Source: Augochlora pura (lineage: Eukaryota > Arthropoda > Insecta > Hymenoptera > Halictidae). Taken from it: DNA of 64,000 nucleotides. The position numbers and the translations under genes were made by a program. The notes beneath the pieces are model-generated. The model was not told the DNA's origin. It saw only the letters and a program-made list of their open reading frames with translations, and did no database searches. Shown here one piece after another: positions 48,267 to 60,970 of the stretch. The first letter of the stretch is position 1. Each line of letters begins with the position of its first letter. The stretch lies in NCBI RefSeq assembly GCF_028453695.1, contig NC_135773.1, positions 19,158,001 through 19,222,000 on the forward strand, given 5' to 3'.

Positions 48267-50960
48267 GTGAGTCCATTTATTTGGATTTTATTACCGTTCT
48301 TTATCTTACCACGGACAAGTATTAACGTTTTTTCTACTGGTCAAGTATTAGTATGATTTTTAATGTATTGTTACATGTAAAAGAATCTTAATAATTGCCT
48401 TCAAGATTATAATCTCTTAGAAAATTATACTGTGTCACATTCATAAGTATCTTTGGTGGTCTAGGATTTTTCTTATTAATAAATATTGTTCTACATCGGG
48501 GGTTCATTTTTTTTAATGAAGAAACTTCATTTAACCGGTACTCAGCAAATACGTTCAATCGCGTGTAGATTGTCCGCATGTGTGATTAAGGTTGGAAGAA
48601 TGCGAGAAACGACACAGAAACGCGGGAAAACGATTGTTCCGTGAAACGGCAGAGTCCAGTGTTGAACTGTGTTCTCGAAGAACGCGCCAGAATCGATCGG
48701 TCGAGCGTTATCTCTGTTGCCGGGAACATCTTCTTTGCGCAAGGAAAAAAAACAGAGGAAATTATTGGCCTATTTTGGTTACGCATTACCTTCTTCTCTC
48801 GTTTTTTCATCAATGTGAAGTTTTCTAATATCTGATTCATACAGAATAAGTTTCTTAATTCTTTAATACTACAATTTTTAGATATAGAGACTAGATATTT
48901 CTTGAAAGTATATAATTTTTGTAGAGGCTAAAATAATTTGGAAACTTTCAATTCCACGCTCAACTTGTAATTTCTTCTAGTCGTTGTTAAACTATCAATT
49001 ATCCCAAGCGTGTATTGGTTTACATTCGGTTTTGTTACTGTCCGTTTGCGTCACATACCAGTTATTTAACTATTGTATTCGAAACACGTTCAAGTTATAT
49101 TTTTCGCATTTAAAATCAAGGTACTCCGAGTCAGTCGGTCTCCCGTTTAAGATAATTCATTGGGAACGTGATTTTTATGTAGGAACGCCTGCAGTGTTAC
49201 CACTCACCGAAACTATTCTCCGTAAAGAGAAACCAAGGATATCGGTTTTTTCCCTTAACCGGGGTTTTCTTTTGCAATCAAGGAAGGAACGTGTGCTCTT
49301 TCGAATTTAAACCACAATTTCTTCTACATAAATAAATTCTAGCAAATCATAATATTAACCGAGGGAATATTGATGAATGGAAAAGTAATACAATTATTAC
49401 TAAGTATTATTACTAATATTGTTTATAATGAAAAAGTAGTATTAGACATCGTCGAAATTTTTAGCAAAGTTTCTCTAGTTAAGAACCACTGCTTCACGCT
49501 AAATCTTGATGCGAATATTCTCAGAAAATATGAAAATTTCACTGTGCGGTCGCCGCTGACAAAGTGACTGTACGCATACAGTGCGCGTTCCTTCGACCAG
49601 GTTACGAACCACTGGTCTATGTTTTCTTAAGAACCGAACGACGGTTCGACGGTCATGTATTTATGTATTGGTATGTGTGCATATAAACGCGGTCGTATAT
49701 ACCGCCGGTAGCTCTGTGGTGCCGGAGCTTTTCAGCTCTTCTTTCCCTTCACATCTATCCGTCGGCTTAACTCACCGAGTGTCAATGTATGTTTTTATTT
49801 TCGCTAGCCTTCACTTATCCACCTCGGTAATAGTGAACTAGGAAGTAGCAGTAACAATTTCACGGAGCGAGTAAAAGGTTTCTAGTTCATTCTAATTTCT
49901 TTCATGTAGGATGCAAGCTTTAATTTCCAAGTCTTCATGGGGAATACTTGAATAGATAGAGTTCACCGCGAAAGCCGATCTGTAGAACGCATTCCGCACA
50001 ATGAAGCGTCTGGCTTCTTACCTCGTGCTTCAAATCTCTTCTTTCAGCTCGCGGCGAACATCGATGAAAAAGCTCAGATATATAGAGGCAAGTAACCTCA
50101 CCAGTCCGTCATCGAAGTTATCGTCAAGGGTATAACCCCTTGAGAGACGAACATAATCCATATCAGTGACTCCCAAAGGGGCGGTCATGATGGAATTTTT
50201 AAAGAAATCTGAAAATCCGTCTAATAGAACATCTTCTATAATTCCATTATCGGACGCTCTTCATATTTAAATATAAAGATCATTCTTGAATAGCAAAAAC
50301 GACTGGTTCTCGAAAATTAAAATATGTACAAAGGTAAACTTAAACTTGTACGTATGTACATATACCTCATGTATATAGTTTTAAACTATTCCATGTACCA
50401 CTCGCAACAACGGTTCAAATTGTTGGTACTAGGTGTGCACCGGTGATACCTGACGTGCTTATACACCTGACACGCGTTACAATGCGTTAGCACTTGATTC
50501 GATACTTCTAAGTGTTACATCTTTCGACGCATACGACATTTTTGGGAAATCTTTTAAGCAAAAATTACTTGGTCATGCAAGAATTCTGTAAATCTGTAAA
50601 GTAAAAAGAAATATGCTATCCGGTTGTAATTTGCACGTTACTGCTAACTATTTCGCAGTCCACTCATCGGCCAACGATCGAACACCGGTTTTACGCGTCC
50701 AGTGTTCACCCGAACGGTTCGAAACTGTGGTCGCCGAACCAATTGGTTGCACTCGATTTTCAAAACCCGCAGATTCGTCCAAAATCCGCGTACGGAGACA
50801 ATACGGAAGTTGACGCAAGGTCAGGGTCACTTGCAGAGGCACTGTTCGAGGGGTGGGAGATAGATCATGAACCGAAGGTGGGAAGAAGGTGCGCGCGGGA
50901 CTGAATGTAGGGGGAAAGTGATCACAGGAGCGAGAGAAAGGAACGATGGGAAAGGGAAAT

Positions 50961-50988
50961 AGAGAGAGAGAGAGGGAGAGAGAGAGAA
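50961..50988. repeat. (GA)n microsatellite in a GC-rich island
   Basis: GA dinucleotides with one GG break, inside the GC-rich island 50640-51310. GA tracts bind GAGA-type factors in insects (established knowledge), so a regulatory role is possible but not shown. Confidence 0.7.
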
Positions 50989-53659
50989 TGCGGAGGTGAG
51001 GAGGCGGTGGTGGTGGACGTAGTGCTGGTCGAGGGCTTCCCCTCAACAAGTGTGATCGAAGCTTGCTAGACTATATAACCTGCAGCCGGGTCGTGACTAC
51101 GCTCAGAATGCGTCGCGGAGTGTGGTTCTCCGATTCGTGGAAGCTGACGTCACATTTTTGCCGGACGACCGGCAGAACACGCGGAACAGAAACTTGGTCG
51201 CGTTCGTCGTCGTGGCGATGACTCACGGGGAAAGTCCTTAGATTCGCAAACGACGTGCGTTTACGAAGATTGCAGATTCGGCTACCAATTCTTTGACAAT
51301 TTCCCATGTTGTTTGCGCGATACCAGGATCTTGATTCGCTTCGAATGACAGGATTGCCTTCTGTTCAACGTATGGCAGATAGTGTGATATTTCTCCGATA
51401 TGGGTAGACAAAATTAAATTTCGATAATAATACAGATGTATGGAGTCCTACTGAATTGCTAAAATATAGCATATCAGTTCTTACATTTTCAACATGAGAA
51501 GGCTGATTTCTAGATTTGTCACTGGTTCCTTTTAGCATAGAGTGTAGGAGATTGAAAGAAGCCAGTATTGCTTTTCGGCCGTGCTGTTCAAAGCACAAAT
51601 GGGAGAGAAACGACTACGCGCATTTATAAATCGAATTTATCACGGCGTCGCCAGGCAAAGTCACTCTAGTTAGCAGTAATCACCGCGAAGTGAAAGTGTG
51701 CAGGTAGAAATTATTGGCAGAGCCGATATATGTAGAATGTTCTTGTGATGGTAAAATGATTAGATAACACGGGATTCGCTTCCTTCAAAGGTACAGGGTG
51801 GAAAAGGAAGAAACAAAAATCTCGTGCTACAATAATAATCACTGCTATTAACTTTTAATGTTTGTAATATTTCTTGGACGACCCAACATGTTCTCATATT
51901 GATACAATGTGGCGATACAGAAAATTGACGGGGATGTGCGGTATTTGCTTAAACTCACTGGGATGGTCACAGTAATAATACAATCGCAGAAACGGTGGTA
52001 ATATTATTACACATATGACGTTAGTCACACCTAGACTAAAATTCAGACTATTGATTTTGAAGATCAAGCGGAATGCGCTTTCTCGTAATTGGTAATAAAT
52101 TCTCGTTCGCTGTGAAAAACGGGAATACAGAAAACACAATAAACAGAAATATATGCGATACGATGTGCTTCTAAAAAATTTATTAAAGTGGAAGTTTGTA
52201 ACTACGAACATTCTCAAAGACCGCCTTATTATTTCAGTTACAAAAATATTTCCGCCATATTCAAATGTGTTGCGCTATTTATACCCAGACGAACAGATGG
52301 AAACGGTAAATGTCGATCAAATTCGCGCACGAGCCAGACTCGTAGTTCCGGCAACGGTAATAAATTTTCTGCGAAATGATTAATATACGGACACGATTTT
52401 AATCAAATATTTTACGGAAAATTATAAATAGTCCGTGAACGTTTGTACTTCGGTATAAATTACTGTAAAGTAGAAGGTAAATCGAATTTGATATTGTTTG
52501 CTACAAAAATCATTAATAGAGGAAATCAAATTGTGTGCAACTTTGTTCTGTACAATTTATTGTGAACGCAAATATTATACAAGGATATAAATGGTGATAT
52601 TTAAAAAAAAAAGAATGCTGGTATCCGTACTCGGGCGGGATTATTCACGTAGAAAAAAGTGGTCCCGCATAGTCGCGTACAGCAAAGCGCCGAAAGCCCA
52701 GAAATATTCGAGGCGCATGTTTCGCCTGCTCACATGTCGGTTCACTGTTGCATACCAAGCGGCGGCGGCGTCGAGTTCGTCAGGCTCGCGCGTTCTCCAG
52801 TACTAATCTAAATATTTTATCTTAAACTCTCGAAACCGCTGGCTGGCTAGAAAATTAGTCTGCCTTACAATTCCTTTGCCACGGCGAACGAATACGTATA
52901 ACACAACCTAAGACGAAAGTTTGTGCGCACTTTACTGGCTCTAACGTTTATGTGCAGCGTTCGTTGGGCAAGTGAACCGGCTGAAAGCTGAGAGCTGTTC
53001 ACAGACCACGCTTGAACCTATTACGATACATCGAGGCACAAGTTCCGGGATCGCTTACCTTGCCTGAAACGATAGTACGCTTTTCTCTGCGTATAAAATT
53101 CACGAGTCTACGCCAGAGTCAGTAATCAGTCGAAAACAAAGGCGTAAACTTAGCGGAAAATAAACCTGGCGAAGCTCCGCGTTCCGCCGCGCCGGTGTGT
53201 AACGACTTGTCAAAGACCTAATGAGGGAACATTCTACTGGTTCCGCTAAAAACAAACAAGGCTAGAATAAGGTGCTGATAGAAGACGTGTAAGAGAGAAA
53301 AAGAGAAGAAAAAAGGAAAAAAGAAGACAAAAAATAAAGAGCGGTTCTGGAGGAAAAGGACTAGAGGATCTGGCGGCTGAGTTCCGTTTGTCTCGGATCC
53401 GCAGAAAGAAAGAGCAGCAGGAGGGAAAGCGTTGACGGTTCACGCGTAGTGTCCGAGGCTCGCTCGTTCAAGGGCGCGACTAGTAATGCGAAGTGTTCGG
53501 TGGCGGTCGAATGGGCACGCACCGTAGTCTGGCATTGGTCTGCTCGCTCTACTCAGTGCGTGCTGCGAAGACTCCGCGACGAAGTCGGTAATGCTGACTC
53601 AGTCAGGTGCTGCGGCGCTTTGCATCGTTTCGAAGTGCCTGTAGAAAGAAAACGAACGA

Positions 53660-53706
53660 GAGAGACAGAGAGAAAGAAAGAGGGGTAGGGAGAGAGAGAG
53701 AGAAAG
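53660..53706. repeat. GA-rich simple repeat
   Basis: Purine-rich GAGA/GAAAG run next to the inverted-repeat element at 53751. Purine-rich DNA also occupies about 53285-53345. Confidence 0.7.
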
Positions 53707-53750
53707 ATCACGAGGAGGAAAGACGATGAAGCGTCCCAGAGGTATATGCA

Positions 53751-53970
53751 TGTATATAGGGTGTTCGACCAAGAAATCGGAAGAGACGAAATTGCTATGA
53801 GGACTCTGTTACCATGCTGCAGTAAGCGTATCCGATCCACTAGTTGTGCATACAATGGATCTGAGAACCGATCCGGTATTGGCAGATTTGTAATCGATAA
53901 TATTTTAGGTCTTATTTCAAGTCATCGATCCTCGAAATATCTGTCGCGTGTGGTCAGACACCCTGTATAG
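53751..53970. mobile_element. Small TA-flanked inverted-repeat element (MITE-like), about 215 bp
   Basis: The left end reads TATAGGGTGTTCGACC. The reverse complement of the right end reads TATACAGGGTGTCTGACC, so the terminal inverted repeats match over about 16 bases with a 2-base gap. Both ends abut TA, the target duplication of Tc1/mariner-type elements. There is no transposase frame, so it is non-autonomous. Confidence 0.6.
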
Positions 53971-55816
53971 CGAAAAAGAAATGCTCGGAAGGAACGGTAT
54001 AGCACGAAAACGAATGGAGAAGAGCGACAATAGAGGAGAGCTGCAGGAAATATAAAAAAGAGAATGGAGCAGACAGAGAGAGCGGAACTTCTGGCTGCTG
54101 AGAGGCGAGGAGACGTCAGCGGGGCTCGCTCGTTCGCTTGCTCGTTCGCTCGCTCGCTCCCCGGCGGTGAGGCACGGTCGATATGGCAACGCCGCGCCCT
54201 GCCGCACGCATACCGGCATCGCCGGCCTCCCAGCCGTCGCATAGTCGGCAACACTGCACTGCTAGTGTGCGGGGGAGAGGGTAGCCGGGCTCTCACACAT
54301 CGAACGACGAGGAGAGCGACCTCATGCCCTGCACACATGTGCACCCGGGGACACCGAAGCGACTGAGACGCCTGGTTGGCCGCTCGCAGCCCGTGCTGCT
54401 TGTGCTGCCTATGCTGGCTTGCCCGCTCGTGCTTTCTGCTTTCTTGCCTGATTCCGACTCTGACTCTGGCTCTTCGACTGCCCCACGCACGCGCTTCAAC
54501 CACCAACACCGCCGCCGCCGCCGTGTCCAAATTGGCGATGTACTTTTCACTTGGAGATTCTTTCTTTCACCCGCCGCAAAAAATAGGCATCTGTTCTACC
54601 CCCACTCTGTGTTCTTTATGATAGTCACCGTGCGCTCTGAACTAGGGGATATGATGAACATTTTTATCACGTAATATTGATATAATAATGGGCGCCGATT
54701 GTATTAACACCAATGTATCTTGCTTGTTTTTTGAAAATTTTTGGCAAGTCCGGGGGGGCGGTGGGGTGACTATTCCATCACGAGGCTCGACAATTTATTC
54801 GGATAGGTTCTTGAAAATGTCTACTTTGTAGATTCTACGCTGAGCTACTAAACTTCCTTTGTATCATAAAATTGGATATGAACTATAATTTGTTGTTTTA
54901 AAGTAACGAAAATGGATGTATCATTATCGTAGGATCTGTTGTGTAATTATTTTTGAGAAGCATGCGAAGGTGAATATATTTTATGAAATTTTACAAACTT
55001 GGAACGATGGAACGGTTCACTTCTATGTTGCAAGTATCGAGTACCATAATGTATACTTTAATAAGTTACAGTTTGCATGTCAACTAAAGCGGTTTTTGAA
55101 AGCGATTTCCAGCATAGTTAAATTATCAGAAGCTACCCTATGTAAAATGTGTTAAGTTTTTAAGAACCGATGAACTGATGAACAAATTTTTTTCTTCCAA
55201 TCCTCTGATGGTTTTAGCATGATGCTTCTACAAGAATCTGGGTCACGTCCAATCGGAACGTCTTGAACATTTGCCGTTTAATTGAAACGCTTTTCGAGTT
55301 AATTCTTGTTAACGCTTTTCCGTTAAATAACAATTCTAGTAACACTGTAACCACAGAGCACTAAAAGTATTTTTAGTGACCAGCTAAACAATCAATCATT
55401 GTTATTAATAACTTTTACAAAACTTAATAACTCTTATTCAACAAAACGGAAAAATGACTACTATTCGATACCGTCGATTCTCTAGATTTTTCACTTTGTG
55501 CCTATCTTAAAAACGAACCACATTTACGTAAGTGCAACATTTCTTACGAACTGCATCCAATTCAGTTGCCACAACTCTAACCGTCGCTTCGTTCGCGGTA
55601 CAATTTTTCATCTACAGGGTGTCTTCGTAGTTCGGAGATTCCAAGCAGTGATGCAAATTAAAGCAAGGAAAATTAATGTCAGCTGAGGAACGGTTTCGGC
55701 TTGTTGCTATGTTATTAATTGTCAAAGAGATCCTCTAATAGCTGACGCTAGAATTTGATCTCCTTCAGTCACCCATCTGTGCACGAGTGGGGACATCCTA
55801 TATACTGAATACCTTA

Positions 55817-56232
55817 TGTATACCGTGTTTCCTTTATGTCGCATCGATGGAATATCGCACAATGATCTGAACCCATGAAAATAATGTTTTTATAAATGTT
55901 GTTTAGTATGAAGCAAGGCGTCACATACATAAACTGTATCCCTTCAGATTGAGTGGTGGAAGACATTTTAAAGTTAAATTCAGTTCCCCTTCAATTCTAT
56001 GTCACAAAATTTTCGTATTATATTTTCTGAATGGATAAATCATTGACATGTTTGAACCAGCCTAACAGTTCCGCGAACAACAAAGTACGAAGAAAACTGA
56101 GTACGTGGTACAAGTACGCGTTTTTTTTGCGTTTAACGAGCTCGTAGATGTGAAGAATGTGCTCACAGAATCGCGTGGTCTACGTCGCGAGTTATCTTAG
56201 TAATCAGAGATAAAGGAAACACCCTGTATATC
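55817..56232. mobile_element. Second TA-flanked inverted-repeat element, about 415 bp
   Basis: The left end TATACCGTGTTTCCTTTAT matches the reverse complement of the right end, TATACAGGGTGTTTCCTTTAT, over about 19 bases. It shares the outer CACCCTGTATA motif with the 53751 element but differs inside the repeat. No coding capacity. Confidence 0.6.
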
Positions 56233-59200
56233 CTTGGTAGAAACGAAGCAGACGTAGAAGCCCATAACCTCGTTCCAGCTCGAGCATCGGAGAGACCGCC
56301 ACCGCAATATCGCCTGGACGATTCGTCTTTCGCACTGGAAACATTCCTCTTTTTTACTCGTCCCTCGGTCGTAGCTAACGACACCTACTACCTCCTTCGC
56401 GATTGTCCCGCGAAAGAGCATTGCCGTGCAACGCGTGCAACGAAGACGCGCAGTGTCGTCGTAACGGGCGGGGAGGGGGAACCTTGGCGAGGGGAGGGGA
56501 GGAAAACGTAGGTCGAGGGGCGGAGCAGAGGGAACGGGGTAACGCGGCGCGACGTTGCCGTTTCTTTGGTCAGAGGGCCGACCATTTCCGAGAGCACGCC
56601 TCGCGTCGGCACGCAGATGGCAACATCGCACGGATCAAACAGAGACGGAGACAGAGCATAAGCGGTACACGCTACTTCTGTCTCGGCGTAAGATGGGCTC
56701 ACCGTTAGTCGGCGCAGGAGTGAGACGGATAAAGGACAGCCAAAGGAAAGCGCATCACCTCGATTCGAACCTGTCGATCGGTCCGGTACTCTTCTTCAGC
56801 GAAAACGTCTGTCGCAATGTTTCGCTGGCCGCGTCGACGGTTCCATGTTTCGTTACACTGCGATTGTTTTCATGATTTTTCGGCTATCCAGTGTGATTTT
56901 TCATTAGAATCGGGTAAACGATTCGTTCAGATTCAGCGGCAGTTGACGTTGCTTTAAATTCTGTGTTGATCGGTAGAAGTTGTAGCTTCTGAGCATAAGG
57001 TAGTTACAATTGGCCATTATGAAGAGTATTTCGAATTTTTATTTATCCATACATTTTCTTTCGGATCCTTCAGTGTTAGGGCTGGGTCTATCAAGCTGAC
57101 ACGTTACAGAATGATTTGGTACTGTGTCATCTTCACCGATCTAGCGCCATTTTTCGAAATGGAAGACTATAATCTCCTTGATGTTACTGAAAACGTTAGA
57201 GGTTCGCTTGGAAGTAAACTGGACAAACGACGGACAGGACTTTTCGGTCTGGTTTTACCCTCGCCAGTGCTCCTAACAAATGTAGAAATTCGATTTCCTC
57301 CGGATGGCACATCGATTTCCCATAACCGCTCACGTAAAGATACCTTGTTCCATCAATTGGTTGCGGGGAACGTAATAAGGTAGAGATGAACACTGGAGAT
57401 CTATATATGTACGTACGCCGGACAAGTAGACTAATATTGATTCGATGGAAGAGCGGCAACAGAGAAAAGGTGCAGTGACCTCCGGTGATGGCTCGTGCTC
57501 GAATGATGGCTTACCAAGTGGCACTGTCGTCGGCCAAGGCCATTAATGTCGACGTCTCCGGTCGGTCGCAAGCAAATGCGAAAGAAAGGACGAACAGGAT
57601 CCGCTTCGTTGCCCCATACGGCATACGCTCCTTCTATACTGTACATGCTAGCCAATGAGATTTAGGATTAAATATAAATTTGATGTTGATGATGATACCT
57701 GTGTAACGAAAAAGCAGATGGCTTCTGCGATCGAAGCAAGCAAACTTTTGCAGTTCGCGCCAATGGCCTAAATTTGTTAATTGGTGCCGGCTAATGGATG
57801 AACAGTGCCGCGGGAAAAGAAAACACATTCGTGGGCGTCCTGCCTTAATAAGTTAGCTCCGACAGAGCTGCGATATCTCATCGGAGCAGTCGTCACGCCG
57901 GGACTTTGCTGTAGATTAGTTTATCTTATGTAATGGGTTAACGCGGAGACAGAAAAGAGAGTGGCCATTGTTTGGCCGGCCGACGGCTTATGAGAGGGCA
58001 GTTGCGCACGTATACCTTCTTTCGTTTTTCCGTGCATAATAAAAATGGCACTGAGACAAGAAATAAGAATGAAAAACGCGGAGGAAACATTGGGACGATA
58101 GATAGCACTGTATACACACGCTCGGTCGGGTAAATTCAATGCGGCCCGTGCAAATAGTCTTCATGCAAATGCTCACTACATTCCTCGGATAAAACGGCTG
58201 CCCAGATGACGATAGTAACGCTACCTACACCGTGGCCAAATAACAATCAGTTAGTCCACGATAACGGGTACAAAATTTGACACATAGAAGTTCGATTAAA
58301 AATAAGGCCAGTACCATTTTTATTATTAGATATATCGATCAATTTATAGTAATTTTGAATCATTTATAGTTGTTTACAAGAAAAAAAACGTACCATATTT
58401 CTTTGTATCGTATACCAACATTTATTAATACCATATATGTAAATTTAAGCAAACTAAGTTTTACCAGCCACGCAACTATATTGTTATAATCTTGCGGCTT
58501 TCTATTTTCCTTTACATTATTGGTGAAAATGTTGCACCTGCTGCACTGAATTCGATGTTCAATCGAAACCGCTACTTTGTATCGGATCACAAAGCTGGTC
58601 GCCCGCGGGTAGGATTTTCGTCACCATATACGAAGCGCGGCTCTGACTTCCGACACTGAATACGTTTCGGATTATTTTCAAGCCTAATCATTCTCGTGGC
58701 AGAGATCGCAAGACGACTCGTTACAACAAATGTTTGCGTCTGGTATATTTCATTCGAAATCGCACGCTGTCCCGACGCGACGTGCGCGTCGGCGCAAGTT
58801 ATCCGTGAACCGGAGGGACGAAGGGATATCTTGCCAAGAAATGTTTGCTCCTCCGAGCCTTCGCGTCAGAACATCAAACTGGTGCTTCTATAAATACGGA
58901 CACGTTCGATACTGAACCATGTAACGTAGTACAATTCTGTAACAATCAATTTTTTGTAGCAGACACATTGTGCTTTTGTATTTTGGGATTTTGTGATCAA
59001 CTGATTCTCGTGAACTTAAGTTATTACAGACATCGAGAAAAATTGAGAGCCTGCGCTGTACACAGTTACATTAGGATATTAATCATTCTTTTTGGAAGTT
59101 CAGCCAAATAAATGCTCCATACATCTTCAAAATCGTTAATTAAACTCCGATAACCGAATTTATTGTAAATAGGAATGCAAGGTGAAAACCCCTATTGGAC

Positions 59201-60179
59201 ACAGTTATCTCTAGTCTCCAATCAAATAAAAATTGCGGCTATAAAATCATGCTTGTACAGGAAGCTGTGTCCTCTATAGACGATTTAGTGTCGGAGGAAA
59301 GTCATTTCACCCTCTATAGCACCGCGTAATATTCAATTCACGCATTCGTTATTCACGTGTTCAAAGTTTCATTTCTCGCTAGAATCTCACGTCATACAAT
59401 TGTTTTAGGTAACTATTGTATATAGGGAAATGGGTTCAATATTTCTACGATCTGTGCTATAAACAATCCTATAGGAAATGTGTAAATTATGTTTGGAGCT
59501 TACCAAATGTTTCTCGTTTGCAAAAGCAAGCTCAGTCGCCGGTCCATTGCCACATTGCCACATTGCCACAGTCGTCTCCAGCGAAACGAGGAGCTCGTCT
59601 GTTCTTCTGCGACGCGTTACATGCTCCCCCGGCCGTGTATCGCGTGTTCAATTGTCACTGATTACATGCACGCTTATTAGAAGTGTGCACCGTGCATACA
59701 TGGTCGAGCCGCGCGAGTCGCGTCTGTTAATCGACCGTTTTGCGCACCGCGGGAGAGGGACACCTAATTAACCGTAATTACCGATGTTCTTCTGCTGATC
59801 AAGAACGTAGAAAGTAGGCGTTCTGTCGCGTTCCTACACCGTCAATGAGCATCACAAAGTAGACTGGATGACATATCTTTTTGTGGATGCAATTTCTAAT
59901 ATTAAAAACGTTAATCTTTCACATTGGCAAACTACATGTATTCTAGCTAATTATTGAAGGGTAGGTAACTCTAGGCTAAAGTTTCCCAATCTAATTATAA
60001 ATCAATGATTACATATGAAGGCAATAGAGCAATAAGCAATACTTCTGAATCTTCGCGGTAAGAATTTGCATCTGTATCGGCAGACTATACTTTGGTCAGT
60101 TTCCAAAGTCTAGCTAAACGACTCAGGGGTGCAAACTTATAAGTTATAGTGCAGTACTGATCAAAGTCACTTCTTGACT

Positions 60180-60970
60180 GATAGACCAGGTACGAAGAAG
60201 TTCATCTTCCGTCTTATCTGTTAGAGGAGGATGCGGAGGAGGAAGAGAAGAAGAAGGATTGCCACCGAGTCCACGTGGTCATTCGGGTCTCAGTCCTGGG
60301 CCACTTCCGCTGATACTAAACGCTCGTTCGCTCCCTCGCGAGTGCTCTGGCGCATAGTTAGGCAGGCACGCGCGCATCTCTCTCTCCCTCTCCCCTCTCT
60401 TTTGCTCTCTCTTGCTCTCTCTCCCTCCCCCGCGAGCTAGCGAGTGAGCGAACCGGGGCTCCCTATACGTATACGCACGCGAAGACTTCTTCATCCGCGT
60501 TCGTTCATTCAGAGTTCACAGTCAGTCAGTCACCAGCACACCTCCACCGATCAGCTGATCCGGACGACGACGGCAGACTGCGCGTCGCCAACCCCTCCGC
60601 CCTCCTTCCCTTCGTCTACAACCGACCCCTCCTCCTCCACCTCCTACACCCTGTCGTCCACCTCCACCACCTCCTCGTGCTACTGCTGCTGCTACTGCTA
60701 CTATTGCTACTGGTGGTGGTGCTGCTGCTGGTCTGTTGCCCCCTCGCCCTCCCGGTGGACGATCAGCTGACTGGGAACTGTCAGTCGTGTGCTGTGCGCT
60801 GCCGTGCTGTGGGCCTTCGAGAGCCCACGTGACCGTGGAGCTCTCTCCACAATCCGAGCCGCTTTCTGATCCGCCGGGCCGTCGCGGCGCCTCGACGAGG
60901 TATCTCGCCGACTCCGCGATTTCGGGGCGCCGCTCATTTAAGATTCCTCGCCTTCTAGCCAGTTGAACAC
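60180..60970 (+). promoter_or_regulatory. GC-rich, pyrimidine-tract and triplet-repeat island
   Basis: In order: a GAGGAGG/GAAGAAG purine run (60222-60260), a CT-rich tract (60375-60430), TCAGTCAGTCAG near 60520-60530 (initiator-like), a CCTCC-rich tract (60590-60675), and CTG/CTA/TGG triplets (60675-60735). Frames through it are low-complexity. The layout resembles an insect promoter followed by a long 5'UTR, but no following coding exon was found in the window. Confidence 0.35.

Noticed and set aside
57111..57459. Frames on both strands around 57.1-57.5 kb, one beginning with a hydrophobic stretch
   Set aside because: No family resemblance, no convincing splice borders, and equal support on both strands.
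60231..60966. Open frames rich in Ser, Thr, Cys and Tyr
   Set aside because: They translate simple CCT and CTG-type repeats. There is no domain, no start context and overlapping frames on both strands.
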